From Pandoraea anhela (GTDB taxonomy: Bacteria > Pseudomonadota > Gammaproteobacteria > Burkholderiales > Burkholderiaceae), in NCBI RefSeq assembly GCF_902459655.1, contig NZ_CABPSB010000020.1, forward strand, positions 33,052 through 97,051: a stretch of DNA of 64,000 nt, written 5' to 3'. Numbering within the stretch: position 1 is the stretch's first letter; each line of letters opens with the position of its first letter. This document shows, piece by piece, positions 1 through 10,824 of the stretch. The notes below the pieces were generated by a model, which worked only from the letters and a program-made list of their open reading frames with translations, was not told the DNA's origin and ran no database searches. The position numbers and the translations under genes are program-made.

Positions 1-30
1 AGTGCCTTGGCTCCTGCATCGGCACTCGGA

Positions 31-690
31 TTACGGACGGCTGCCGGTCGGGAACGGCCATGCCGCTGCCGGGTTCAGCGCCGTCTTCGGTGCTGCGGGT
101 GCAGCAGCCGGTGCAGCTGCGGGCGCAGCGGCAGGCTTGGCAGCCGCCTTCTTCACAGCCGGCTTCTTGGGAGCAGCAGGCTTCTTCGCAGCGGCAGGCT
201 TAGCGGGCTTAGCAGCAGCCTTCTTTGCAGCCGGCTTCTTCGCAGCAGCAGCCTTCTTCGCGGCAGGCTTCTTGGCAGCAGCGGCCTTCTTCGCAGCAGG
301 CTTCTTGGCAGCAGCCTTCTTCGCTGCCGGCTTCTTGACGGCGGCCTTCTTGGCGGCCGGCTTCTTAGCGGCAACCTTCTTGACCGCTGCCTTCTTGGCG
401 ACCGGCTTCTTGGCGGCAACCTTCTTGACCGCTGCCTTCTTGGCGACCGGCTTCTTGGCGGCAACCTTCTTCACTGCGACTTTCTTGGCTGCCGGCTTCT
501 TGGCAGCAACCTTCTTCGCTGCCGGCTTCTTCGCGGCAACCGCCTTCTTCGCTACCGGCTTCTTGGCAGCGACAGCCTTCTTGGCGACAGGCTTCTTGGC
601 AGCAGCGGCCTTCTTGGCAACCGGCTTCTTGGCGACAGCAGCCTTCTTGGCCGCCGGCTTCTTGGCAACAGCTTTCTTGGTCGTAGCCAT
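31..690 (-). CDS. Histone H1-like Lys/Ala/Pro-rich DNA-binding protein
   Basis: The protein has 219 residues and is almost wholly built from AAKKP, VAKK and AVKK repeats, with an Ala/Pro-rich tail after about residue 170. This composition is typical of bacterial H1-like nucleoid proteins (AlgP/HctB type), which bind DNA electrostatically and are largely disordered. The ATG at 690 is chosen because an AAGGAG ribosome binding site sits 6 nt upstream and the next residues read [11 protein letters not shown]; an in-frame upstream extension to 717 has no such site. A 45-bp unit is repeated exactly at 368-412 and 413-457, so copy number may vary between strains. It lies downstream of nrdB on the same strand but is separated from it by 717 bp holding a promoter and an intrinsic terminator. 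The family call is firm; its regulatory role here is not known. Confidence 0.9.
   Translation of the reverse strand: MATTKKAVAKKPAAKKAAVAKKPVAKKAAAAKKPVAKKAVAAKKPVAKKAVAAKKPAAKKVAAKKPAAKKVAVKKVAAKKPVAKKAAVKKVAAKKPVAKKAAVKKVAAKKPAAKKAAVKKPAAKKAAAKKPAAKKAAAAKKPAAKKAAAAKKPAAKKAAAKPAKPAAAKKPAAPKKPAVKKAAAKPAAAPAAAPAAAPAAPKTALNPAAAWPFPTGSRP
368..457 (-). repeat. Exact 45-bp tandem duplication inside the H1-like gene
   Basis: Two identical 45-bp units (368-412 and 413-457) lie head to tail, and the first bases of a third copy follow at 458. Each unit encodes 15 residues of the AKK-type repeat, so gain or loss keeps the reading frame. Read directly from the sequence. Confidence 0.9.
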
Positions 691-868
691 CACAAACTCC
701 TTAACGTGAGAGATCACTCAAACGAAACTACCTGAGAAGGAAACCCGACCACCGTGCGGGAACCGCCGGCGAGCGGGCTATTCATCGGCGTACGCATCGG
801 ACTTCGACGGCTTACGCTAATGAATTCGGCGCTGCGCGCATGACGCTGACCGTGTGTGGTCACGCGCG

Positions 869-903
869 CAAAAAAATTGCCGGCGACATTGCCGCCAGCA
901 ATT
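869..903 (-). terminator. Intrinsic terminator in the nrdB to H1 gap
   Basis: On the minus strand an 11-bp stem (893-903 pairing with 875-885, one G-U pair) closes a 7-nt loop and is followed by seven T residues. It has the form of a strong Rho-independent terminator. It lies 180 bp upstream of the H1-like start codon and about 500 bp beyond the nrdB stop, so it does not sit at the end of any protein gene. Confidence 0.8.
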
Positions 904-1107
904 CGATTGTCTTGAAAAAGGGAGTTCGCCAGATTCTTCGGGGGGTAGCTTGCCTGTCCCGTCATCGGGATGGAGGAGATTGCGATAGCGGATAAGCGAT
1001 ACTGCTTGCTATGCACCAAGGTTTTTACGCTCCGTAACTACCAGCTCTCTGTCGCGGGAGGAAAGCAGTGAGTGCTTTCGTGTGTTCATCGAGACTGCAA
1101 TTTATTT
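869..1107 (-). ncRNA. Candidate small RNA or attenuated leader of the H1-like gene
   Basis: A good promoter (1114-1142) and an intrinsic terminator (869-903) bound a stretch of about 239 nt with no supported protein gene. Within it are a short CCCG/CGGG hairpin near 955-970 and a possible 7-bp long-range pairing (GGTAGTT with AAGCTACC). The product could be a free small RNA, or the terminator could act as an attenuator in a leader of about 415 nt for the H1-like gene. It does not resemble 6S, SRP, tmRNA or RNase P RNA. Existence is inferred from promoter plus terminator only. Confidence 0.4.
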
Positions 1108-1113
1108 GAGCGA

Positions 1114-1142
1114 ATAATAATTCTTTTGTGGTGCGATGTTAA
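1114..1142 (-). promoter_or_regulatory. Sigma70-type promoter in the nrdB to H1 gap
   Basis: Reading the minus strand, TTAACA (1137-1142) and TATTAT (1114-1119) are separated by exactly 17 bp; each matches the sigma70 consensus at five of six positions. The surroundings are strikingly AT-rich for this genome. The predicted start is near A1107. Transcription would run toward the terminator at 869-903 and then the H1-like gene. No convincing promoter was seen between that terminator and the H1 start. Confidence 0.65.
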
Positions 1143-1363
1143 TACTTTGTGCGTAAAAAAGCGCACATCAATCGTAACGAAGAAGTCAATCTGTTGTATT
1201 TGATGCACAGCGCACTCGCATGTCGATGCGTGCGATGCGTTTGCGAAGCGACAACTTCAACGTGCGAGTGAGGATGATGAGTGTGATCTGCGCCGCTTCT
1301 TCGTCTTCTCTTCGCGCCAGTCACGCGTGCATCGCACGCTCACATCACCCTCCCGAAACCCGC

Positions 1364-1397
1364 ATGGATGCTCGCGTTGCGCGGAGCATCCATTTTT
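1364..1397 (+). terminator. Hairpin with T-run on the plus strand beside the nrdB stop
   Basis: Perfect 10-bp arms (1364-1373 and 1384-1393) flank a short centre and are followed by TTTTT on the plus strand. On the minus strand the same hairpin lies about 15 nt past the nrdB stop but lacks a T-run, having an A-tract before it. It may end nrdB transcription weakly, or stop plus-strand transcription from entering nrdB antisense. Confidence 0.55.
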
Positions 1398-1407
1398 CAC
1401 TCAATGC

Positions 1408-2547
1408 TTAGTCCCAGCTCAGCGCACCACCGGTCTGGTACTCGATCACTCGCGTTTCGAAGAAGTTGCGCTCCTTCTTCAGGTCGATCATCTCGCTCAT
1501 CCACGGGAACGGATTCTCTTCGTTCGGGTAGAGCGCTTCGAGACCGATTTGTGCGCAACGACGATTCGCGATGAAGCGCAGGTAGCTCTTGAACATGCCC
1601 GCGTTCAGACCGAGCACGCCGCGCGGCATCGTATCTTCGGCGTAGCGATACTCAAGCTCGACGGCCTTCTGGAACAGCTCACGAATCTCTTCGCGGAACT
1701 CCGGCGTCCACAGGTTCGGGTTTTCCAGCTTCACCTGGTTGATCAGGTCGATGCCGAAGTTGCAGTGCATCGACTCGTCGCGCAGGATGTATTGATACTG
1801 CTCCGCAGCACCGGTCATCTTGTTCTGACGACCCAGCGCCAGAATCTGCGTGAAGCCGACGTAGAAGAACAGGCCTTCCATGATGCAGGCGAACACGATC
1901 AGCGAGCGCAGCAGCTTCTGGTCGGCTTCCTGCGTGCCCGTCTTGAACGACGGATCGGCCACCACCTCGATGAACGGCAGCAGGAATTCGTCCTTGTCGC
2001 GGATCGACGCCACTTCGTGATACGCGTTGAAGATCTCGGCTTCGTCCAGCCCCAGGCTCTCGACGATGTACTGATAGGCGTGCGTGTGAATCGCTTCTTC
2101 AAACGCCTGACGCAGCAGGAACTGACGGCACTCCGGCGCGGTGATGTGGCGGTAGGTGCCCAGCACGATGTTGTTCGCCGCCAGCGAGTCGGCCGTCACG
2201 AAGAAGCCGAGGTTGCGCTTGATGATGCGGCGCTCGTCTTCGGTCAGACCGTTCGGGTCCTTCCACAGCGCGATGTCGCGCGACATGTTGATTTCCTGCG
2301 GCATCCAATGGTTCGCGCAACCGGCCAGATACTTTTCCCACGCCCACTTGTACTTGAACGGCACCAACTGGTTCACGTCCGTCGTGCCGTTGATCACGCG
2401 CTTGTCCGAGGCGCTCACGCGGCGCGTCGACTGCGAGGCGATGGTGTGCGGCGTGTCGTCTTGCGTGCCCAGAATGTTCGCAGCCGGTGCGGCCGGTGCA
2501 ACAGGAGCGGCAGGCTTGGTGGTGGTGTCTTCTTCCCAGTTAAGCAT
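1408..2547 (-). CDS. nrdB: Class Ia ribonucleoside-diphosphate reductase, beta subunit
   Basis: This is the diiron-tyrosyl radical subunit that, with NrdA, reduces ribonucleoside diphosphates to deoxyribonucleotides in the cytoplasm. The 379 residues carry all metal ligands at the spacing known from the E. coli enzyme: D120, E151, H154, E224, E258 and H261, with the radical tyrosine at Y158. An Ala/Pro-rich N-terminal stretch (about residues 10-25) precedes the fold and makes the protein slightly longer than usual. It is a single-gene unit: nrdA lies 1.7 kb away on the same strand with an oppositely oriented epimerase gene between. Two NrdR boxes upstream (2862-2906) imply repression by NrdR when dNTP levels are high. 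Confidence 0.97.
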   Translation of the reverse strand: MLNWEEDTTTKPAAPVAPAAPAANILGTQDDTPHTIASQSTRRVSASDKRVINGTTDVNQLVPFKYKWAWEKYLAGCANHWMPQEINMSRDIALWKDPNGLTEDERRIIKRNLGFFVTADSLAANNIVLGTYRHITAPECRQFLLRQAFEEAIHTHAYQYIVESLGLDEAEIFNAYHEVASIRDKDEFLLPFIEVVADPSFKTGTQEADQKLLRSLIVFACIMEGLFFYVGFTQILALGRQNKMTGAAEQYQYILRDESMHCNFGIDLINQVKLENPNLWTPEFREEIRELFQKAVELEYRYAEDTMPRGVLGLNAGMFKSYLRFIANRRCAQIGLEALYPNEENPFPWMSEMIDLKKERNFFETRVIEYQTGGALSWD

Positions 2548-2861
2548 AGGGTCTCGGTCCGTTCAGGTTGATGCGATGCACGCCGTAAGGCGCACAACGC
2601 CGAAGTGACAGTTCAGCCGTTCGCGTACGAAGGCCGACGAAAAAAATGCCGATAGTGCAGCCGTCAACTTGCCGATGACGGCGAAAAATCCGCTGAAGGT
2701 AACGCTTGATATTGGGGGTAACGCAGAGTCGCTTTCGCGCTGATTTGAACCACGGCGTCGATTCGGTTGCTGCAATCTTTGTCTTGCAACATCATGACCT
2801 CCCGACGTCGATCGAATGACTCCAATTTAGCACAATACGGTCACTCGTTCCAGTGCATCGC

Positions 2862-2906
2862 CACCATATATTGTGTTGAATTATGCCGCCACCACAATAC
2901 CTAGTG
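2862..2906 (-). promoter_or_regulatory. Tandem NrdR boxes upstream of nrdB
   Basis: Two 14-bp near-palindromes of the CACWATATATWGTG type occupy 2862-2875 and 2893-2906. Their centres are 31 bp apart, three helical turns, the arrangement known for the NrdR repressor. They lie between nrdB (minus) and the aldose epimerase (plus, start 3115), so both genes could be affected. The distance to the nrdB start is 314 nt, leaving a long leader in which nothing else was recognised (2548-2861). Confidence 0.85.
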
Positions 2907-3114
2907 TTTTCGCGTATACCGGGCGTAATCTGCGCCCAGCCTTGCGGGACCGGCATCTTGCCATGAAACGACGCCGCACGACAGGGTTTGCAGTGCATCA
3001 AAACGACGCGCACTCACAATGGCGTATGCTGTGCGGCAAGCGTCACGGCGCGAGACCGGAGCGGCAGACGCCGGCGAGCGCCATCTACCGACGCCAATGA
3101 AGGAGATATCGACG

Positions 3115-4113
3115 ATGACACCCTCAGGCACCGATGGCGCACAGGCACCGACAGGCCAACCCGGGCCAACACCTCCAGCCGCGTCAGGCCCCGCCCTTAC
3201 CGCCACCCCGCCCACGCTGACACCCGGCAAACCGATCCGCCTCGCGAGAGGTGCGCTCGTCGCCGAAGTGCAGCCCGGTTGCGGCGCACGCGTGTCCCGG
3301 CTCGCCCGACGCGACACGCGCGGCGACCTGTTCGACTACCTCGTGCCCCTCGGCAACGAACCCTTCTCCTCCGACGAATGGCCGAAAGCCGGCGCGTTCC
3401 CAATGCTGCCGTATACCAATATGTTGCGCGACGACACGCTGCATTGGCGCGAGCGCATCCTCACCGTTCGCGAGGCGTCCGTCGCGTCGAGTTCGTTGCA
3501 CGGCTGGGGGCTGCGCCGCGAGTGGGAAGTGGTCGACGAAAGCTCGCATTGCTGTGTCCTGCAACTCGACTGCCCCGCGCAGCCGGAGTGGCCCTGGCAC
3601 TATCAGGCCTACCTGTCGGTAACGCTCGACGAGCTGGGCGTGGACATGCAGCTCTCGCTCACCAACCTTTCGGCGCAGGAGATGCCTGCGGGGCTGGGCA
3701 TGCATCCGTACTTCCGCTGGCCGGCCGGCGCGCGCCTGACCTTCGAATCCGAGGCGCTGTGGCGCTCTGCGTCCGAGGACATTCGCTGGCCGAGCGAGCA
3801 ACGCGTTCACGTCGGTCCGATGGAAGTGGTATCGGTCGGCGGCGGTCTCGACACCGGAGGCCGCTCGACCTGGTTTGCCGAAGTGCCGTCCGGGACCGGG
3901 CGCTTCGACGCCCGTATCGACTACGCCGGCGGCCTGCGCTGCGCGACGGTTCGCAGCGACAACGCGTCCTGGCTCGTGCTGCACTCCCCTGCCGGACGCC
4001 CCTACCTCTGCCTGGAGCCGTCGACGCACCGGGTCGGCGAGTTCGACCACGATCACGTCGTGCTCGCGCACGGCCAGACGCTCGATCTGTCGATGCGCAT
4101 CGACCTGGCCTGA
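3115..4113 (+). CDS. Aldose 1-epimerase (galactose mutarotase-like)
   Basis: The 332-residue product belongs to the aldose 1-epimerase fold, which interconverts alpha and beta anomers of hexoses. Visible family motifs are LPYTNML, LHGWGLRREW, GLGMHPYF (histidines expected in catalysis) and YLCLEPSTH, whose Glu is the expected catalytic base. The first 40 residues are Ser/Thr/Pro-rich and lie outside the domain. ATG 3115 is chosen for the AAGGAG site 9 bp upstream; an in-frame start at 3019 would add 32 residues unlike the family. It is transcribed against its neighbours nrdB and nrdA and ends in a shared terminator. The exact sugar is unknown. Confidence 0.85.
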   Translation: MTPSGTDGAQAPTGQPGPTPPAASGPALTATPPTLTPGKPIRLARGALVAEVQPGCGARVSRLARRDTRGDLFDYLVPLGNEPFSSDEWPKAGAFPMLPYTNMLRDDTLHWRERILTVREASVASSSLHGWGLRREWEVVDESSHCCVLQLDCPAQPEWPWHYQAYLSVTLDELGVDMQLSLTNLSAQEMPAGLGMHPYFRWPAGARLTFESEALWRSASEDIRWPSEQRVHVGPMEVVSVGGGLDTGGRSTWFAEVPSGTGRFDARIDYAGGLRCATVRSDNASWLVLHSPAGRPYLCLEPSTHRVGEFDHDHVVLAHGQTLDLSMRIDLA

Positions 4114-4164
4114 GGCCACTCCCGTGCGTCCTGCCTTCGATCCCCCGCGATCGTGAAGCCAAGA

Positions 4165-4199
4165 AAAACCCCGTCGTCCTTTCGGATCGACGGGGTTTT
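4165..4199. terminator. Bidirectional terminator between the epimerase and nrdA
   Basis: A 12-bp perfect stem (4165-4176 with 4188-4199) begins with AAAA and ends with TTTT, so it can terminate both convergent genes: the epimerase (stop 4113) and nrdA (stop 4249). Confidence 0.85.
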
Positions 4200-4248
4200 C
4201 CCTATGCGCGACGCCACGTGAACCCTGTGGCGCCGCCTCATACCCGAC

Positions 4249-7200
<2,952 letters not shown>

Positions 7201-7439
7201 GTAAAAACTCCCGTTCCAATGAGATGGTGCTGTTAGCGCACTTCCACCAGCAATACCAGGTACTGAAGTCGGCAAAAAGTGCGCCCTGGGGGCGCCGATG
7301 GAGCGAAGTGCTGAACACCGCACGACCGACGGACGGCCAAGGGTTCAAGGTGTCCGCTGCACGGCTTTGCTGCTGTGCCGCCCCACAAAAGGCCGCGGGG
7401 CAAGCACGGTATTGATGGATCTTGCTTCCCGTCACCGAC

Positions 7440-7484
7440 CACTATATGTAGTGGTCAGCGGCCGGATTGGCACTAAGTATAGTG
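7440..7484 (-). promoter_or_regulatory. Tandem NrdR boxes upstream of nrdA
   Basis: Two palindromes, CACTATATGTAGTG at 7440-7453 and CACTAAGTATAGTG at 7471-7484, have centres exactly 31 bp apart, the same spacing as the pair at nrdB. The upstream box overlaps the predicted -10 element, so NrdR binding should block RNA polymerase. Confidence 0.9.
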
Positions 7485-7503
7485 GAGATGACGCACTCCG
7501 CAA
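7476..7503 (-). promoter_or_regulatory. Predicted nrdA promoter
   Basis: On the minus strand TTGCGG (7498-7503) and TATACT (7476-7481) are 16 bp apart. The -10 lies inside the distal NrdR box. The start would be near 7469, giving a leader of about 270 nt before the nrdA ATG; apart from the NrdR boxes nothing was recognised in 7201-7574. Confidence 0.55.
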
Positions 7504-7574
7504 ACTCAAAAATTTCACTCCCGGGAAGGCCCGCGCCATGCCCGTGTCAAGCAAAACCTGTCGCCGGGTGAGGG

Positions 7575-8210
7575 TTAATCGCCCCCTTCGGCGTCTCCCG
7601 ACATGTCGCCCCGGGAGGCCGTCTGGAACGGTAACGCTTGCGGCGTCAGCCCAGCCATCCGACGCAGTCGCTGCCACTCGAAGTGCGGCCCCGGATCCGT
7701 CTTCCGGCCAGGTGCTATATCGGCATGCCCGGCCACGGCTTGAATCGGATATTGCTCACGCAAGACACGCGTGAGCGCCGCCAACGTCACATACTGCGCC
7801 ATCGTAAATGGCAGGTCGTCGGTGCCTTCCAGTTCAACGCCGATTGAGAAATCGTTGCAGCGCGTGCGTCCTTCGAAGGACGAGGCGCCCGCATGCCACG
7901 CTCTCGCGTCGCACGACACGAACTGCTGCAACGCACCATCGCGTCGCACCAGAAAATGCGACGACACGTGCACGCCGCGAATCTCGTCGAAGAACGGATG
8001 CGCATCGTGATCGAGTCGGTTCTGAAAGAACGCCGGGATCTCGTCGCCGCCGAACTGCCCCGGTGGCAACGAGATGTTGTGCACCACAAGCAATCCGATC
8101 GGCATGCCCTGCGGACGAACGTCGAAGTTCGGCGACGGCAGGCGCTCCGCTTCCCGTATCCAGCCGTCGGCGTCGAGCGTGAGGACCGGTAGTTTGTCCG
8201 GCGCGTTCAT
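7575..8210 (-). CDS. ampD: 1,6-anhydro-N-acetylmuramyl-L-alanine amidase AmpD
   Basis: AmpD is a cytoplasmic zinc amidase that splits the stem peptide from 1,6-anhydroMurNAc during muropeptide recycling and so keeps the AmpR inducer low in species with inducible AmpC. The 211 residues show the expected zinc ligands H44, H162 and D172 and the catalytic E126 and K170, at the offsets known from the Citrobacter enzyme. There is no signal peptide, in line with a cytosolic AmpD rather than a periplasmic paralogue. A GAGGTGA ribosome binding site precedes ATG 8210. It stands alone; a TACAAT -10-like element on the minus strand (8370-8375) could drive it, without a clear -35. Confidence 0.95.
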   Translation of the reverse strand: MNAPDKLPVLTLDADGWIREAERLPSPNFDVRPQGMPIGLLVVHNISLPPGQFGGDEIPAFFQNRLDHDAHPFFDEIRGVHVSSHFLVRRDGALQQFVSCDARAWHAGASSFEGRTRCNDFSIGVELEGTDDLPFTMAQYVTLAALTRVLREQYPIQAVAGHADIAPGRKTDPGPHFEWQRLRRMAGLTPQALPFQTASRGDMSGDAEGGD

Positions 8211-8750
8211 GCGTCACCTCGCGACGGCGCGACGAACACGCCGAACGCCGCGACGCACACCGACCGGCCGAAGGAGACGGGCGATGCGAGCGACCGGAGC
8301 GCAACGTTAGGGGACGCAGATGACTGGAGCGTGACGGGCACAGCGAACTCCCGTAGAGCGAGGGGTGGCATTGTAGCCCACTTGGCGTGACGTCGCCGGT
8401 TGTCGGCCCGACGCACGGCTCGTGCCGTTCCCTGACGAATGACCAGTGTCACGTTGGTCATCGTCCGATACAAGTCGAAAAATAAAAGGCAAATTCCCAA
8501 AGAAGAAGCCTCTCGCCTGACCTGGCCGAGAGGCTTCCGTGGGCGTGTCCACGCCCGGGGATGGCGCCGCTCTCGCGCCCTGCGTCGCCCGCAGGACACG
8601 CACACCATCCCGCGCCGCTCACAGGGGCGGCGCCAATGGCCATCGCTGGCCGGTAAAACGCTTCACACGCGCATGCTGCGCAAGTCCCGTCGTCGCTGTC
8701 GATCACGTCCCGATCACACCCCGCTTACGTTGGATCACGTTTGCCTGGCA
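8211..8750. other. Gene-free stretch with inverted repeats upstream of ampD
   Basis: No supported coding region was seen in these 540 bp. The half nearest ampD holds a possible -10 for that gene. The half nearest the DUF1269-like gene is GC-rich and full of inverted repeats: 8541-8556, 8579-8595, 8613-8633, and a long-range pair 8539-8550 with 8594-8605 (11 of 12 bp). The direct repeat GATCAC occurs at 8701, 8712 and 8733. A structured RNA is possible but not shown. Confidence 0.5.
8505..8537 (-). terminator. Terminator-like hairpin
   Basis: A perfect 11-bp stem (8505-8515 with 8527-8537) is followed on the minus strand by a T-rich stretch that starts TTCTTT. It lies 214 bp past the stop of the DUF1269-like gene and may end that transcript or a separate small RNA. 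Confidence 0.6.
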
Positions 8751-9269
8751 TCAGGGGAACGCCGGGATCGCCGCTTCGACGCCTTCCATGTGCGCCTCGG
8801 GATGATGCGCTTTGAGCATCTCACGAATCTCGTCGACGCGGCTCTCGCGCACGTCCACCATCAGCAGGATCATGCCGCGCGCCAGCGGTTCACGAAACGC
8901 CTTGAGTCGAGAGTTCGGCACCGATACACCGATCATGCTGGACACCCATGCACCGAACAGCGCGCCGAGCGGTGCGGTCACGATCATCAGTTCCCACTGG
9001 GGGCGCGTGCCCACGATGGGGAAAAACGCGGCGACTGCACCGACCGCCAGACCGCAGAAGCCACCGATCACGAGCCCGGCCTCGGCGCCGTGCACGATAT
9101 CGGATGTCTGCAGCAGGTTAGCCTCGTGCAGTCCCTCCAGATCCATTTCGTCACGTGCCATGAAGTGGATGTGACGCTCCTCGATCCGCGCGAGCAACAA
9201 ATCGCTCATCGTGCGCTGCGCACTCGCAAGATCGGGAAGAAGGAAATACATCCGTCTGCGCATTAGCAT
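8751..9269 (-). CDS. DUF1269-like membrane protein with glycine-rich segments
   Basis: The protein has 172 residues and no known biochemical function. It starts with a short ferredoxin-like region, followed by two hydrophobic, Gly/Ala-rich segments (about 62-87 and 92-117) that look membrane-associated or like glycine-zipper helices, and ends in a second ferredoxin-like region. This layout resembles DUF1269 proteins. ATG 9269 follows an AGGAGG site with 7-nt spacing. Nothing in the flanking genes (ampD downstream, the PP0621 protein upstream) indicates a pathway. The family assignment is by general appearance and moderately sure. Confidence 0.75.
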   Translation of the reverse strand: MLMRRRMYFLLPDLASAQRTMSDLLLARIEERHIHFMARDEMDLEGLHEANLLQTSDIVHGAEAGLVIGGFCGLAVGAVAAFFPIVGTRPQWELMIVTAPLGALFGAWVSSMIGVSVPNSRLKAFREPLARGMILLMVDVRESRVDEIREMLKAHHPEAHMEGVEAAIPAFP

Positions 9270-9508
9270 ATTGCGCCCTCCTGTCGTCGCCCCCGTGTTT
9301 TGGCTGTTATCGATGGGGTAGGTAACTGTGTTTTAGTGCATGCGACAGTCATGCGCAAGCCGACACGGGCCGACACGGGCCAATTGGGCATCGGCCGGGA
9401 GCGCTCGGGATCAGCGCGGCACGCGCGGGAGATGCGGAGGGGGTACGCGCGATGCGCATGAAGCGCAGCGGGCGGGGATCGCCGCGCGGCACGTTCGTGC
9501 AGCAGGAC

Positions 9509-9811
9509 TCAGGCGCGGTGTTCGCGCGCGAGATGAGCGTCGCGATGCGCGGCGCTACAGAAGTGCTTGTCGCCGGGGCCGGGGAGCGATTCGCTCTCGG
9601 GAAGATAGGTGTCGCACTCGCTGCAACGCACCATGCGCTCGGCCGGCGGCAGCGACTGACGCGCCGTCGTGCGGCCTGTGCTGCCGGGGGATGTGCGCAT
9701 GCGTTCGTCACGCTCATTACGCTCAGGACGCTCCATGCGCTTGCGTTCGTTATGGCGCATCCACCACGTCCCGGCAATCAAGAGCAACAGTAACAGCAGG
9801 ATATTGCGCAT
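9509..9811 (-). CDS. PP0621-family small membrane-anchored zinc-ribbon protein
   Basis: The 100-residue product begins with a hydrophobic helix (about 4-17, Leu-rich, ending GTWWMRH) and a strongly charged Arg/Glu linker. The C-terminal module has CSEC, a later HFCS and further histidines, a likely zinc ribbon. This matches the small PP0621 type common in Beta- and Gammaproteobacteria. It starts 6 bp after the stop of the YpjD-like gene, so the two are probably co-transcribed. Function unknown. Confidence 0.75.
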   Translation of the reverse strand: MRNILLLLLLLIAGTWWMRHNERKRMERPERNERDERMRTSPGSTGRTTARQSLPPAERMVRCSECDTYLPESESLPGPGDKHFCSAAHRDAHLAREHRA

Positions 9812-9817
9812 CGCGCT

Positions 9818-10702
9818 TCAAGTCTCCGTCATGCGATGCAGCACCACCTCAAGCACGAAGCGAGAACCGACATACGCCAGCAACAGCGCCACGAACGACG
9901 CCAGAACCCAACGCAGCGCGACCTTACCGCGCCACCCGTAAAAATGCCGTCCGAGCAGCACCGCGCCGAACATCAGCCACGACACCACCGCGAACACGGT
10001 CTTATGATCGATGCGCACCGCGCGCCCGAACAGCGCTTCGGAGAACATCACACCCGAAATCAGCGTCAGTGTCAGCAGCACGAACCCCGCGCTGATCAAC
10101 CGGAACAGCAGCTTCTCCATCGTCAGCAGCGGCGGCAGCGTTTCGAGCCAGCGCGAGAGCCAGCCGGTCGCCTCGCTGCTGCGCGACGGATGCAACTGAC
10201 GCTCGGCATAGAGCATCAGCAACGCATGCAGCGCCGCCAGTCCGAACAGCCCGTAGGCCATGTTGGCGATGATGAAGTGCGCCTTGAAAATCGGATCCGC
10301 CGCAAAGCTGAGAATGCGCACATCCGGAAAAATCGCGGGCAACAGACAGGCGACGGCGGCCACGGGTGTGACCATCAGTCGCAGGCTGTCGAGCGGGAAG
10401 AAGAAGCTTTCGATCCAGTAAATGCCGACCGAGAGCCACAACATGGCCGAGAGCATGTACGCGAAGCCGAAGTGCATGCTGTCCGCGCGGAAGATCGTCT
10501 GATGCAGCAACACCCCGTGCAGCAGCAACGCGGCGAACAGCGACAGCTGCATCGGCCAGCGCGAGGGCGTGCCCGTGACCGGCGCAGGCGCGACCTGCCC
10601 GCCCGCGAGAGCGAGCGCGGCGTCGCGCCGATAGCCTTGCCACGAACAAACCGCCAACCCGGCGTAGAGGATGGCGGTCAGCGCATACAGTAAAATAGTC
10701 AT
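9818..10702 (-). CDS. YpjD/CcsA-type inner membrane protein
   Basis: The protein has 294 residues and about eight hydrophobic segments. The C-terminal two thirds resemble the cytochrome c assembly (CcsA/CcmC) domain of the YpjD type. The family includes heme-handling proteins, but YpjD itself is not shown to assemble cytochrome c and the WWD-type heme motif is not evident here. ATG 10702 has no clear ribosome binding site. It is divergent from ffh, with 122 bp between them, an arrangement common in Proteobacteria, and it leads into the PP0621 gene. Confidence 0.85.
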   Translation of the reverse strand: MTILLYALTAILYAGLAVCSWQGYRRDAALALAGGQVAPAPVTGTPSRWPMQLSLFAALLLHGVLLHQTIFRADSMHFGFAYMLSAMLWLSVGIYWIESFFFPLDSLRLMVTPVAAVACLLPAIFPDVRILSFAADPIFKAHFIIANMAYGLFGLAALHALLMLYAERQLHPSRSSEATGWLSRWLETLPPLLTMEKLLFRLISAGFVLLTLTLISGVMFSEALFGRAVRIDHKTVFAVVSWLMFGAVLLGRHFYGWRGKVALRWVLASFVALLLAYVGSRFVLEVVLHRMTET

Positions 10703-10824
10703 GTTTGAAGTTTACACCAGCCCATGAGGGGCGCGCTGCCGTGCTTGCCACCGCCTTGCCATCGCCACTAACCGGCCGATGGGCGGGCAACCAAGGCCGC
10801 TTCAGGTCTTACAGGATACGTTTC

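Noticed and set aside
1-30. AGTGCC/GGCACT inverted repeat just past the H1-like stop
   Set aside because: It may be part of a terminator, but the window edge cuts it and no T-run can be seen.
130-690. Repeat array resembling CRISPR by eye
   Set aside because: The repeats are in-frame codons for AKKP motifs of the H1-like protein, with no unique spacers and no cas genes.
714-1019. 101-residue minus-strand open frame beside the H1-like gene
   Set aside because: It runs through a strong intrinsic terminator, has no ribosome binding site and no family-like sequence.
8505-8640. Possible 4.5S (SRP) or 6S RNA gene
   Set aside because: AGGTCAGG occurs but the GGAAGCAGCC-type core of SRP RNA is absent, and the end pairing expected for 6S was not found.
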